The position numbers and the translations under genes are program-made. This document shows positions 49,362 through 61,713 of a DNA stretch of 64,000 nt, piece by piece. Positions within the stretch are counted from its first letter, which is position 1. The number at the start of each line of letters is the position of its first letter. This DNA is from Glandiceps talaboti (lineage: Eukaryota; Hemichordata; Enteropneusta; Spengelidae): contig NC_135549.1 in NCBI RefSeq assembly GCF_964340395.1, forward strand, positions 15,428,342 through 15,492,341, read 5' to 3'. The notes beneath the pieces are model-generated. The model made no database searches. It was not told where the DNA came from and saw nothing but the letters and a program-made list of their open reading frames with translations.

Positions 49362-51189
49362 CGTAGCCTGTGGGGGGGGGGGCTGCGATTTTTGGGAAAA
49401 ATGCAACTTTTCGAATACGTAGCGATGTCATTAAAATCGTTATTTACGTGATGATTCCTAGCACGCGCGCTTTGAATTGATGGTTCTGACTCCTCGCTTG
49501 CAAGTTTCCTTCATTTTAAGACAGCAAGTTGCAATAATGTCAGCAGGTGAAACGCCAAAATAAAACGTCGTGTCCAGCATTCTTTTGACAATTGTCAGGA
49601 AACAGGCAGGGTAAGCATACCATTATCATGATTATGTATCATGTGAAAGGAAAAAGTCATTCAACAAGACGTCGCCTACATGCAGTGACTCTGCGCTCGG
49701 TCTACTTTACATCTTGTTCCTTAGGCCAGAAAAAGTAAAGAAAAAGTAAAAAAAAAAACCTGTTCAACTGGCCCAACTTCCCAATATTTTTGGCATTTCA
49801 TTTTTTTGTGATGGGTATTATATCCTCACGCGCGCTTCGCATGTCAGTGAATTGCACACTTTGATTAAATTTCTTTATGTTTACTAAAAAATACATCTAA
49901 CAATATGTATTTTAGTCAAATTGAATTCCAAATTAAATAATATATTTATACAGTGGTTTACCGTATACCTGCCTCTGATAACGCATACAAGAGTGAGATT
50001 AAACTAAGCTGTTGCATATCCAACTTGCACTAAAAAGAATTGAAACAAATGTTAACGACTATGGGAAGGGGGTTGAACAGTCATTTAGCCATCAAAAGTC
50101 TGAAAGTCTTGAAATGTTTTGCTTTTTATTCAGAATTTGCTTTTGGAAACAAGTTTAAACTTGAGGAGAAGTCAATTAACAAGTGCACATCTGCAAAATT
50201 TCTTTCAGCTTTGCCACAACATGGCCAGATAATATGTGCTACATAGTATAATTGTACGTCTCAATTCTGGTATTCTAATACCATATTCAAGCATTGTAAG
50301 ACTTCAAGTTATGTCTATGGTTTGATATTTTTACTTCTAAATGGCCTCCTACATTGTCTTATTTAAAAAAAAAAAAAAATCATCTTTGGAGATATCTCCT
50401 TCCAATCAGTAGCAATGACAGTGATAATTGTCTTTCTCACAAAACAAGATGGAAGGTGGCTGGCTAAGTACCTCCCTGTATACGGTTAGACCTCATTTAA
50501 TGAGACATCTCCTTATGCATGTGAAATACACATCCTTTGAAAAGTAATTACGTTATTGTAGTTGGTTTTCACTCTTATTTTAATGCATCATTGTATTGTA
50601 TACTAGTATCTCCACTGTAGTGTAGGTGACAGAAGGGGTGGTTAAAATAACTTCGGAGCCTCATTTGGCTGGTCTATATTAGTTGAAAGGAGAGGGTGAG
50701 AGGAGCTACACAATTTGTTTAACCGTACATTGTGTACATTTCCTAACTGTAGAAGTGATGGAAGTCGATTGCTATGCCGACAAACTGCAAGAGATAAAAT
50801 CAAAATGACTGAATAAGATCTATATAAACTAAACCTGAAATGGTTTGCTTTCAGTATATACGGTTTGTTTTGACATCATTGTAGAGAATTATGTAAAAAT
50901 CGACCTACCTATCCAATGTGATGGGTATATATAGGTTACCTATTAAACAACCTTTTCCCTCCAAAATATTTTTGTCTGGCCTCATACTACAACATTCACT
51001 GATATAAAACGACAGATCTATCTGTTTTTGAAATATTTGATGGCCCTGTGAGTGATCACAATATCACTCTGAATCGTCAGCAGCGTCATCATTTTTGTTT
51101 ACTTTGAATGTGACATGTTTTCGACAGCTATTTTCAAAAGATACGATAAATTGTTCAAATTGTTCAAAACAAAATGATCGCATCACATG

Positions 51190-51950
51190 ATCACAGGTAT
51201 ATGATTTGGGTCAAAAATGTCATTTTGGTCAAAAACCTTAAATTCAAAAACTACTGGGCCAACTTGGTTGGAGTTTGGTGGGAACGTTTTTAGGAATGTG
51301 TAGATTAAGATTTGCTACTACTGAGCATATTGGGCTGAAATTTCATGGGGATGTATTTGGGGATGTATAGATGAAGATATATCAAGAATATAATCGATCT
51401 CATCAGTGCTATGCAAATTAGGTATTTTGTTCAAAAGCTTATTATCTCAAAAAGTACTTGGTTAATGAGACTGGTGAGATGTTGTAGAACTGTCATTCTG
51501 CAGATTTTCTTCAAAATATTTGACATAATTGGCCCTAGCAACCATGACCACGAACTAAACAACAACCAAATGCCAGCATATTTTGCTAAAATGAGAACAT
51601 CATCTAGTAGGCAAGAAAGTGCATTCAAAAAATGTATGCAAATTTTTCTTGCAACCATGACAACATCAATAGCAAAAGCCGAACCGTGGTATCTTTCACA
51701 AAGATAATAACAGGGATTTTTAGACAAGTGAACAAGCATGCAAAAATGTATGCAAATATACCTAGCAAACGCCCACGCCTATAGCAACAGCCAAATGATC
51801 ACGTATATGGCAAAAAAAAAATACCAACTGGGATTAATAAACAGATGAATAAGCATTCAAAAAATGTATGTAAATATACCTAGCAACAATACCATGCCCA
51901 TAGCAACAGCCAAATGATAGCGTATATTGCAAAGATAACACCAGGGCTGG
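51190..51950. repeat. Satellite-like tandem repeat block
   Basis: Degenerate tandem units. The first part (51215-51390) has two units of about 75 bp with GGGAACGTTTTTAGGAATGT and GGGGATGTATTTGGGGATGT. The second part (about 51530-51950) has about four units of about 110 bp, each with ATGTATGCAAATATACCTAG and ATAGCAACAGCCAAATGAT. No plausible protein. Confidence 0.75.
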
Positions 51951-53630
51951 ATATAGGCAACGGAATAATCATCAACAAATGAACACCTCTATCTAGCACG
52001 GGTCAGCATGTGGATAAACATGTTTAGAAACTGTACAGTTGTGCTACAACGCCATTGGCGGTATTTTTTCTATAGTGGTCAGAAATATTATGGGTAACAT
52101 TAGTTGATGTTGTTCTAGTAGTTGAAAGGCATAGCTCTGATGATGGCATTTTTTTCGTTCCAGTACTTGCTGCTATTTATGTTGAATCAGATGTGTTTTC
52201 CTTGTGAATGTAGGGTGAATGGATTACATATGATGGTAGACCATATAAGTTAAACGTCAAATCCACAGAACTTTTGTCATAACGGGATCATTTACCTAGG
52301 AAAGCGACAACTACCTGTATATACTAGGAACGTTATTTTTCACGAAAACATTGAGAAACTTCAAGATTTCTAAACTTGTAATAGTTTTATTTGCTATTTG
52401 TACGCTATGATTAGTTGTTCATTACGTGATCTCAATATAACATAACCTTCATTTGTTCAATTTTATCCCCCATCGTAAATCACACATTTCCTGCAATCAC
52501 GATGAACGTAGTCAAACAGATCAACTGGTTGTCCAGACAACGGGGCTTAATAATAGAACACCCCGTGTTGATAAATGAGCTGAAGTGAAAAAAATGAGCT
52601 GTGATTTATGAACATAATCATTCTCAAGGTTGGTCTTGCTTACAAGGTATATTTTGATATACATGTATTATCAATAGAGGCACAGAGGGACATATTTATG
52701 GCTGAGAACTGATGTTTTTTTCCACTTCACTCACGTTGGCTTGCATGAGATCACGTGATTCATCAATGTTTGTTATCAAATTATATGGTGCATTTACTTG
52801 GGAATTCAAAGAGGCATCCAACACTTCGCCTACTAAAGTGTCGATTTGACCCGTGCCCACTTTATTTCAGTAACTATGAACCTAAAATTATAACTATGCT
52901 GAGGTAAAGTCTAGTAATTAATTTATGCATCTGTGGTTCTATTTTTTGGAGGGAGCAAGATATTAACTGGTATTTAAAGCACCAATTAGCAGTAACCTAA
53001 ATAATTTTGTGTTGATATTCTCGATTTAGTTGTATGCACTGTAAGAGGCATGTGTGGTTGCTTATCTCGCAAACATTGTTGATAAACGAATACATGTGAT
53101 ATGATTCAAAACTGGTTCACAACTGTTTACACACGGATATCAAGCCACTATCAGAAACGATGTTAGTGAAGGTGTACAATGATGATGTATTTAACTACAA
53201 GAACAATAAAATGAATCGCTTCTAGTAAAGTTTCATGCTACAGCTGACAAGAATCGATTAAAAATAGTGGAAGAAAGTTATGGCTGACTGAGTATTTCAA
53301 CTAATACAGCTTCTGTTACTCTTCTCTGATGATGCCTTATGAATGCAAATAATGTGTTGCTTTGAATGTAGAAGTGAACTATTAAAGTGTTCTCCGGGTC
53401 CAAAGAAATGTTTTGCTGATATTAGTCCGACTCGAGCATCCTTATTAAACTTTTCACGTTCAGTGGGACTAGTAGTGGAAGAGGTGGACGAGTGCATATT
53501 TACAAGAATTGGCTTACTGTAAATCTAGTGCTGTTTTCAGACGCACATTTTTCTCTTCAAACGTTAATCTCCTTTATCTTAAAAGATCATTGATCGTATA
53601 GGGATCATGGCGAGTAAGTACACTCCCAGT

Positions 53631-54150
53631 GAAAATAAAATAATTGTGTGTTTCCGATAACTTGTGACATGGCCTCAGAGAATAGGGTAGATAGGTCGGG
53701 GTTTGGTTTTATTTTATTTTATGTTGTTTTATTTTATTTTATTTCATTTCATTTCATTTCATTTCATTTCATTTCATTTCATTTCATGTCATTTCATTTC
53801 ATTTCATTTCATTTCATTTCATTTCATTTCATTTCATTTCATTTCATTTCATTTCATTTCATTTCATTTCATTTCATTTCATTTCATTTCATTTCATTTC
53901 ATTTCATTTTAATTTAATTTTTAATTTTTAGTTGCTTCGACCAAAAAACAATCAAGATGTCAATCAGAATTCTGTGATAGTTTGATGAAATGTGTACACG
54001 CATCACTGGGGAAAGAAAAACAGATGTGCATGAAGGTCAAGAAGACAAAGAATTTCTTATCTGTTTGTTTTAAAAATTGTTTTGGGTCGGAAGTTTAAAC
54101 TAGGGTCGGTCGGGTTATCAGAAACACATATTTCTTTTTATGTGGCCTTA
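53631..54150 (+). mobile_element. Inverted-repeat element (MITE-like), family A copy 3, with ATTTC expansion
   Basis: Left end AATTGTGTGTTTCCGATAAC and right end GGTTATCAGAAACACATATT are imperfect inverted repeats related to the ends of 2207-2590 and 33563-33906. The interior is replaced in part by an ATTTT/ATTTC pentanucleotide array (53708-53909). Confidence 0.6.
53708..53909. repeat. ATTTT/ATTTC pentanucleotide microsatellite
   Basis: About 200 bp. It starts as ATTTT and becomes ATTTC with one GTC interruption. Confidence 0.97.
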
Positions 54151-56560
54151 ATTACTGCAGAAATTTAACTGGAAGTATGTTGACCAGTGTTGACAGTAAG
54201 ACCATACAACAATATATTTAGATATTGTTGAACTGTGTGTTGACCAGTGACATTATTAATCTGTAAGCTTAATATCTAACAAACTATATATTTTATTAAT
54301 TCTGTTTGATTTCTTATCGAGGTATACAGTTCAGCACTTACTTAGTGTCTCCTTAAATGTTTCAATTTTGCTAAGAAATCTACCGAGTCGGACGTATTTC
54401 CTGAAACAACATGACATCAACACTGCTATGACGTAATAGTACGCTAACCTAATATGGTTTTGTCACTTATCTATAATGAGAGTTCTCACCTCTGAGTTAA
54501 TAACTACTACCGTCCTTCCTCATCATACTATGATGAGTGGGATGAATAGCACTGCAATAAAAAAAAACCACACACAATAGGTCGAATTGAAGGCTGCTGT
54601 TCCTGAAGTGAAAACTGAAGAATCGAGGAAAAACCGTCACCCACGCTACTTTTATAGTACAGTGTACCGCATTTTTAATAAATTGTACATTGCTGGCGGT
54701 CGCGTACACACTATATCTGAAGAGGTTAAACGGACGGCAATGTAGGTAATAGATTTGTTATCGTTACCATGATACATGTATGGATGTCAATGACCTCAAT
54801 TAAAATCACATCATTTGACACCTCCGATAACCGACGTCAGTCTCTCTATTCAAATAGTGTTAAAAGCGGCCGAAATGTCCAGCTGGTCCGCTTGAATGCT
54901 GAGGAGATGATATCTAAATGTATTGTCTCATTGGTAGAATTTTGAATCACATAACATACAACCACGTCACACTAAACTATGTTTAATTGCAGGGGAGATT
55001 GACATCTAAACGTGATAGAAGACTCGATTCTGAATCACATTACATATGACTATACTAATAAACAAGCTAATAACTACAACCAACGATTCTTAATGTTTTT
55101 TTTTATCGTGTTTATTATCATTTAGGAAAATATTAAATAATACTGGACAATTTGCCTTGCTTCAAAAACCAAACATTGTAAACATACAGATAAACACAAA
55201 ATAACTTCTGAAATGGATTTATAAAAATGACATCACCAATTAATTAAAATATAAATATATGTTCCCCAGAATGAATACTTTTCGACGATAACAGGTAAAC
55301 GTTCGTATTTATTTCTTGCCGCTTCTTGCCAAATGTTAGAAGAGGAAGTAGAAAAAGAAGAAGAAGAAAATAATAATAATATATGTAATTCAATATCCAA
55401 AATAGTAATAAAACATATGAATATAATATTATTTTAAAATATGGTTTCTTTTCATTTTGGTTTATTCTCATTGTACCGGAGAGAAAATCTTTTACTTATA
55501 ATTTAATTTAATATATAATGAAATACTTAAATATGAATATCAAATACAAATGTTCTATAAATTAATGCATTTAAAATCCTCTATGTTAAATTACATACAT
55601 AATGGTTTTTATGCATCAATAATGAAAACAATATTGCTGAAACTGATTTTGATAATAACAGACATATATTTAATGTATCTATGGTTGTGTGTAGACTAGG
55701 CAAATGGCAGACACCTTATGGGTTTCTAAGAGTACATACATATAATATTATTGATTGCTGTGTAAGGCTTAGAATGGTATATATTTATTACAGCTACTGA
55801 TGGTTGTCCAAGGCTTAGGATGATATATATTCATTACAGCGTTAATGCTATACCGCTGAAATCATGACACACTTTTTGTCATAAACCCTTAGCATTTGGG
55901 TGTTTGAGACACACACAATTCTTGTTTAGGACACACACAATCCTTGATCGAAACACACACAATCCTGGTCATAAGACCTTAGCATTTGCCGTTTTGTGCA
56001 ACAATTTACTCTAAAACAGGACACATCAAAAGATGCGTCAGTTCCAGGCGACAAAACAAACACTCCAGTCGAAACCACACCGACTTGTGTCTGCATCAAC
56101 TCTCATTGACGGAACCCTTGATGTCATCTGTTTTAGAGTAAATTTTTGCAGAAAACAACCAAATGCTAAGCTCTTATGACCAGAATTGAGGTGTTCGAAA
56201 CACACTGAATCCTGGTCAAAAGAGCTTAGCATTTGGGCATTTTCTGCAACAATTTACTCTAAAACAGCACACATCAAAGGGCCGTCAACACGGATTGACA
56301 GTTCGAGTAGTCTACACGACGAGTGTTTTCGGTGACCAACAATGGTGTTACAATTCTGACTCTCCGACGCCCCAGCGGTGGCAGTCGCTCGATCATCATA
56401 TGGGTGGGTACCCCGGCTTGTTAGCGAAATTTCATATGTACCCCTTTTCCAGTTAATATTTCAATGAAAAAGACCCCCCCCCCTTTTTTTTTATATATAA
56501 TGAATCTGGGAGAAAATCAAAACCCCCTTTTTCCGAAATCCGGGAGGTTTTACCTTCAAC

Positions 56561-56633
56561 TAGCTCTGGATTTATACGTTACGGGGTTTTGACACGACGT
56601 GTCAAAACCTCGTAGCATAGAAATCCAGAGCTA
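56561..56633. repeat. Hairpin, 36-bp arms, inside the foldback element
   Basis: Arms 56561-56596 and 56598-56633 match at about 32 of 36 positions around one base. The arm starts TAGCTCTGGATTT. Confidence 0.88.
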
Positions 56634-56720
56634 TAACTTCAACGACACCTAATCCATACACTGCGCACGGTCCTGGATTACGTGATTTTTCTCCCTGGGC
56701 CTTCGTCGAGGAAGTTCCTT

Positions 56721-56780
56721 GAGTGAGTGAGTGAGTGAGTGAGTGAGTGAGTGAGTGAGTGAGTGAGTGAGGGAGTGAGG

Positions 56781-56862
<82 letters not shown>

Positions 56863-56878
56863 AAGAGAGAGGGAAAAA
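56721..56878. repeat. GAGT then GA microsatellite
   Basis: GAGT units (56721-56775) followed by GA with a few interruptions to about 56878. Confidence 0.96.
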
Positions 56879-57675
56879 AAGAAAAGAAATGGGCCATCTG
56901 AAATGGGGCATCTGAAAAAGTACCCCCTTTTTACGATTCCATGGACATAGATGGCCGACGAGATGCGAAACATCCATTGGACCGCGACCAAGAAAACAGG
57001 TCGTAAATTGATATTGCGATTCTGAAGAGTCACTTTCACAGTAGTCATGCTCGCAGACGGTGTACTTGTTTCGCTCAAGGGACGACTTACTCCGTATGCA
57101 AGCAGGACTACTATCACGGCAGAGTACCATCTAATTTAGATGAAGAATCGTTGAAGTTTGATGTAGACACTGGACGTAGTACTCTACGAAAATACACAGC
57201 GAGAGAGGGGTGAAAAGGAGACACGAGAAACATCAGTGGAAAGCGGGATGGTCACCGAAAACACTGGACATCGCGTAGACGTCTACTGAGTGCTCGAGCG
57301 CTCTCTTCAAAGTTGAAAGCGGCATCTTCTGATGGTCATAAATGCTTAGCATTTGAGAGTTAATGTCAACAATTTACTCTGTTCGACAGTGCAGAAGTTA
57401 GTGTGTCTTAGACACCACACGAAATTGTAACAGTGTGTAAAGCAGGATGCTTTGAAGAAGTCACCTCCGACTAACGCATCTTTCTATGTGTACTGTGTTA
57501 GAGTTGTAGCATAAACCGTCAAATGCTAAGGTCTTATGACCAGGATTCAGTGTGTCTCAAACAAGGATTGTGTGTGTCTTAAACAAGAACCAAATGCTAA
57601 GGTTTTATGACAAAAAGTGTAACAAGGGTGGCATGATTTGGTCATCTCTCATTGCCTCGTCTACTTTTAAATTAA

Positions 57676-57681
57676 TTTATT
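57676..57681 (-). terminator. Likely poly(A) signal of the receptor gene
   Basis: AATAAA on the minus strand, about 78 nt after the receptor stop codon (57761-57759). Confidence 0.5.
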
Positions 57682-57758
57682 ATGTATATTACATTACAAA
57701 CTTGTAATATACATTTGTACTTAATCCTATTCTCAGAGACAGTTAGTTTCTATCCAAC

Positions 57759-58310
57759 TCAATCGGATTCCGCTTCAGGTATTTCTATAATACTATGAGG
57801 TAAACCAACACTTTGATCTTTGCCAGTTACTGTCGTCGTCGTTGTCGTCGTCGTTGATGATTTTGTGTTCAGTGATGTTGTTCGCGTGCTTGTCCTCTCA
57901 AGAAACTGATAGAAGTCTTCACCATCCCCTGGGAAATCTTCCATCTCGTTGTCTTCGTCTTTTTTACATTGGTTACAGTTTTTCAAAGTCCTTATCAGTT
58001 CTTGTCTAAGTTGTCTGTTCAACCATCCGTAGATATATGGGTTTAAAGTAAATGATGTATATGCGAACCACGTTGTGACCCGTTCCCAGATATCTTGAGA
58101 CACAATCTGTCCATGTATGATGCCGTACAAGAGCACAGCAAAATACGGGGTCCATAACACCAGGAAAATACCAATGATTAAGGAAAGAGTCTTGACTGCT
58201 TTAAATTCAGTGCCACAGATGGGAGATTTGGTTTTAGATATAGGTTTGTTAGCAACGGTTGTTGGGCACTTTGATGACATATCATGATTACTATTTGATC
58301 CGCTATTGTC

Positions 58311-58366
<56 letters not shown>

Positions 58367-59126
58367 GCTGCTGTTGCTGCTGCTGCTGCTGCGATGTTGT
58401 TGCTTCAGCCTGTTCGATACTGACAGCAGGAGTTGGTCCGACTTGTCGTGCTGTCTTACGAGCTACGCAAAATATACCACAGTACATTCCAATGATAAGG
58501 CAAGCAGGGAGAGCAAAGCATAGTAAACCAATCATGACAATGTAATATATATGGTAACCAGGTTTACTCCAGTCGTACGAACAGTGTGCTCGATGGGGGT
58601 TAAAAGTGAACTCATTCAAACCTACAAGCGGTGCCATTGCAAATGCTGCACTTTGAAGCCAGATATACACAATTGTTATTAGGACCCGTTGTAGTGTCAC
58701 CTTGGCGGCGTACACCATAGGCTTGGCGATGGAATAGTAACGTTCTACGCTGATTATCGCAAGGGTAGATATCGAAGCAAATATACAGAACGCATTCAAA
58801 AATCCACTAGCTCGACAAAACGTCTCGCCAAATATCCACTCTTCGAGCGCTACGGTCGTTATAGCGACTGGCAAAACCAGACTGGCGGCCAACAAGTCGA
58901 TAATACACAGGTTTAAAACGAACAGATGGGCAAATGAACGCAACTGTGGGTTTCGAATGACAACGAACATAACAGACACATTTCCACAAACTGCAAAAAT
59001 GTCGATCAGAACCATGAATACGACTTGAACTATTATTGCAGCAGTCATTTCACGGTCGGCATTGGTACTGTTTCCGTCCCCGTCCCCAGGATTAGGGTTG
59101 TCATGGTTACCAATAAATTCATTCAT
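57759..59126 (-). CDS. GPR61/GPR62-like orphan class A G-protein-coupled receptor
   Basis: Seven-transmembrane receptor of 455 residues in one uninterrupted exon. Transmembrane segments fall near 29-56, 66-90, 101-132, 146-168, 193-222, 310-336 and 346-368. Landmarks: Asn 49 (TM1), Asp 77 (TM2), Cys 104 and Cys 182 (disulfide pair), ERY 128-130 in place of DRY, Trp 325/Pro 327 in TM6, NPYIY 362-366. The TM1 wording FMVLIDIFAVCGNVSVM, VERYY, and the TM7 exit NPYIYGWLNRQLRQEL closely follow what I recall of vertebrate GPR61/GPR62; GPR161 is a weaker match. NST (19-21) is a possible glycosylation site. Loop 3 (about 223-310) carries 27 consecutive Gln (246-272). The tail has a Thr run and an EDFYQFL motif resembling the GPR61 tail. 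GPR61/62 are described as constitutively active; whether this one is cannot be seen. Confidence 0.9.
58311..58391 (-). repeat. In-frame CAA/CAG repeat encoding 27 Gln
   Basis: Read in the coding direction the tract starts CAG-rich and becomes pure CAA. It lies in intracellular loop 3 of the receptor. Confidence 0.97.
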
Positions 59127-59643
59127 ATCTTGTTCAAAGATAAGGCATCCACAAAATGAGTTTTATCTCGTCGAGTAGTTGATTTGCCAGTGCTACCATC
59201 TAAAGTCACATGCATCTGATTGCTTTCCAATCCGGAACAGCTAACAATCTCCCCGTGTAAGCGTCTCTTGTTCAATTTGTTGGACTGGATTTCGCTGGCA
59301 CAAACTGAAAGAGAAATTAATACTTGTGGGAGTCGCACTCACGTAAGCAAGATATTGCGCATGCGTTCAAATTGATTGAATCTTGTGTACTGGATGCGAA
59401 TTGGCATTTATAGATAATGAACGAGCAGCATGAAAAAAAACTTCACCGGCGGCTTTATTTTCAATTCTGATTTGTACGTCATGCAATCCTATTATTTACT
59501 CGTCAGTTATTTTTGCTTTGGGAAAAAGGAAAAGAAATCATGGTGATTTTTTTACTACTAGTAATACTAGGAGTCTGTGTTGTGATGTTCAACTTTCTAT
59601 TCTTGTAATGGCTCTATTGAAGAACGACCACGATACGTAATAA

Positions 59644-60095
59644 GGGAGCCTTCAGTATTTACAAGGGGATGGGTCACATTTTACAAACCTGTTCTTGGGG
59701 AGGGTCATATTTTGCATTACCATGTTTGGGGGAGGGTCACATTTTACAGTCAGTAGTCTTGTGACCAAATTGAAGATTCAGTTATTGTCAATTTGTTTTG
59801 TGTGTTTTGAGATGTAAAAGTGAGATGAGCACTCAACATTTATTTTTACGAATGCTTTACATTCAAAACTACATATATATATTGTAAGAAAATTGTTTAA
59901 TAAAACAATGCATTTTGTTAGAGTGTACCATCTCACCTTATCACTCACACTGTCCGTAAACGTTGTTTTAAAAATATGATCATGGTGATGGTAGCAGTGA
60001 TGATGATGATTATGATGATGGGAGGGCCATGTTTTACTTAACAGACCATGTCTGATTTGCTCCGCCCTCCCCTCTTGTAAATACTGAAGGTTCCC
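59644..60095. mobile_element. 452-bp Harbinger-like MITE with TAA target duplication
   Basis: Ends GGGAGCCTTCAGTATTTACA and, inverted, GGGAACCTTCAGTATTTACA, each flanked by TAA (59641-59643, 60096-60098). The subterminal GGGTCACATTTTACA-type motif is repeated inside. Ends and flank type resemble those of the 4.9-kb element at 35180-40086. Confidence 0.8.
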
Positions 60096-60371
60096 TAAAT
60101 ATAGATATGATAATGAGGATCTACAGACAAAGCATTGCTGCAAAAAACATTATACGCAAACATTTGTGAACAATCATGAATTAAGTGGAGTGTCTGAGCT
60201 TGTCAGCAGCCATGTCATCGGATGAGAAAAATCAACAATGCCGTCAGCTGATTCATTGTAACAATAAGCCAAAGAGTAGCAAAATCGACATGTACAGTAA
60301 CCATCAAACAGCAGTTAGCGATCGATGCAGATATGTTCAAACTGTGTACAAGCGCGTGTGTGTGAGCGCGC

Positions 60372-60537
60372 GCACATGTATGTATGTATGTATGTATGTA
60401 TGTATGTATGTATGTATGTATGTATGTATGTATGTATGTATGTATGTATGTATGTATGTATGTATGTACATGTATGTATGTATGTATGTATGTATGTATG
60501 TATGTATGTTGTATGTATGTATGTATGTATGTATGTA

Positions 60538-60584
<47 letters not shown>

Positions 60585-60653
60585 ATGTATGTATGTATGT
60601 ATGTATGTATGTATGTATGTATGTGTATGAATGTATGTATGTATGCATGTATG

Positions 60654-60684
<31 letters not shown>

Positions 60685-60741
60685 TGTATGTATGTATGTA
60701 TGTATGTATGTATGTATGTATGTATGTATGTATGTATGTAT
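60372..60741. repeat. GTAT microsatellite, about 370 bp
   Basis: GTAT/ATGT units with short GT and other interruptions. It creates long spurious Tyr/Val/Cys/Met and His/Thr/Tyr/Ile frames on both strands. Confidence 0.97.
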
Positions 60742-60904
60742 ATATATATATATTCATATGAATGTAAGTGTCTGGATGGAGAAAACAGCGCTCGATGCAA
60801 ATATTAGTGGCAGAGCATTATAGACTTAATTCAAAAGAATAAGGATGTAATAAGTCGTTACTCAGAGTTTCACGCTTCGAGCGATCATCAGACGATTAAT
60901 ATTA

Positions 60905-61004
<100 letters not shown>

Positions 61005-61037
61005 TGCTACTATGTGCCATTCTGATTGGATAATAAC

Positions 61038-61082
61038 TGTGGTAAAATCCCATTTTACCACGGCTGGCAGTGGTAAAATGGG
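61038..61082. repeat. Small hairpin with third arm copy
   Basis: GTGGTAAAATCCCATTTTACCAC is followed by a third copy, GTGGTAAAATGGG. Confidence 0.75.
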
Positions 61083-61713
61083 CCCCTTAACTAGCATATG
61101 AATAGTACTCACAAAAATGAAGCAAGTGTTCATTCTTATACCAATAAGTTAACACTTCTTCAGAGTAAAGGTATGTCAGGTATCCTGTCCAATAGTTTGG
61201 GTTACAGTAGTTCAAATATTTTCCACTGATGACCTTGCGATCGAAAGCAACGATCGATCAGTGGCTTCAACATCATTGGCCGCGCTGATAAGGTACAAGT
61301 TCTTCCATGCAACGAGCCGTCTCAGTGTCCTGCTCTCGTTGAATCAAGCAACACCAATTTAACTTTTAACAGTCAAGTGCGTCAAGGATTATTTCAAAAC
61401 TGTACATTTTCAGGTTCAGTCAATGTTCAATTTGTTAACCATTAAATTAAAGTAGACTGTGTAACGTCGCGTCTCTGATTTACTGTCTCGAGCTTTCTCC
61501 GATTCAACTGATTCAACGCCGAGACATCTATTTTTGAGTGTACAAGATTGTATTGTTCTTATGTAAATATCCAAACAAAATTGTTACTTTCTTTGACCTC
61601 TTGCCCCGTTTTCTTTGTTGCTAGTTTTCAACGCGTTTTCGTTATGCATTATGTGATGTAAATAAAGTAATTTATCAATGCAATACAATGCAGTGTATGG
61701 TTTGTGTTCATGC

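Larger units (their letters stand above)
55869..57620. mobile_element. Foldback-type element with long subrepeated inverted arms
   Basis: Outer ends ACACTTTTTGTCATAAA pair over about 1.75 kb. The arms (about 55869-56330 and 57240-57620) carry repeated modules containing GGTCATAAGACCTTAGCATT and CAACAATTTACTCTAAAACA in alternating orientation. The interior holds a 36-bp-arm hairpin, a GAGT/GA microsatellite and a fragment of the CCTGCTTGCA family. No transposase frame is seen. It lies about 55 bp past the receptor gene's likely poly(A) signal. Confidence 0.75.
35062..57670. other. Large intergenic region between RAD54L2-like and receptor genes
   Basis: About 22.6 kb without a confirmed gene. 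It is occupied by transposon-like structures, tandem duplications and microsatellites listed separately. One weak candidate first exon lies at 44015. Stretches with nothing specific that I can support: 41.3-43.2, 46.1-47.1, 49.4-51.1, 52.0-53.6 and 54.2-55.8 kb. Confidence 0.55.

Noticed and set aside
51411-51739. Overlapping frames of about 100 residues on both strands
   Set aside because: They lie in the satellite-like block; length reflects a repeat unit lacking stops in both directions.
51190-51950. CRISPR-like array of direct repeats
   Set aside because: Repeats are degenerate, units are contiguous without unique spacers, and the genome is eukaryotic.
53297-53497. 66-residue minus-strand Ser/Thr/Lys-rich frame
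   Set aside because: Composition looks mildly coding, but there is no known motif and no convincing splice sites.
53648-53917. Phe/His/Ser/Ile-rich frames
   Set aside because: Translation of the ATTTC pentanucleotide array.
56602-57130. 150-171-residue minus-strand frames rich in Ser/Leu
   Set aside because: Generated by the GAGT/GA microsatellite inside the foldback element.
57759-59126. Assignment of the receptor to GPR161
   Set aside because: Some TM3-TM4 similarity exists, but TM1, ERYY, TM7 and the tail motif fit GPR61/62 better.
60185-60823. 212-residue plus-strand frame and matching minus-strand frames
   Set aside because: Almost entirely translation of the GTAT microsatellite in every frame; no domain and no coding signature.
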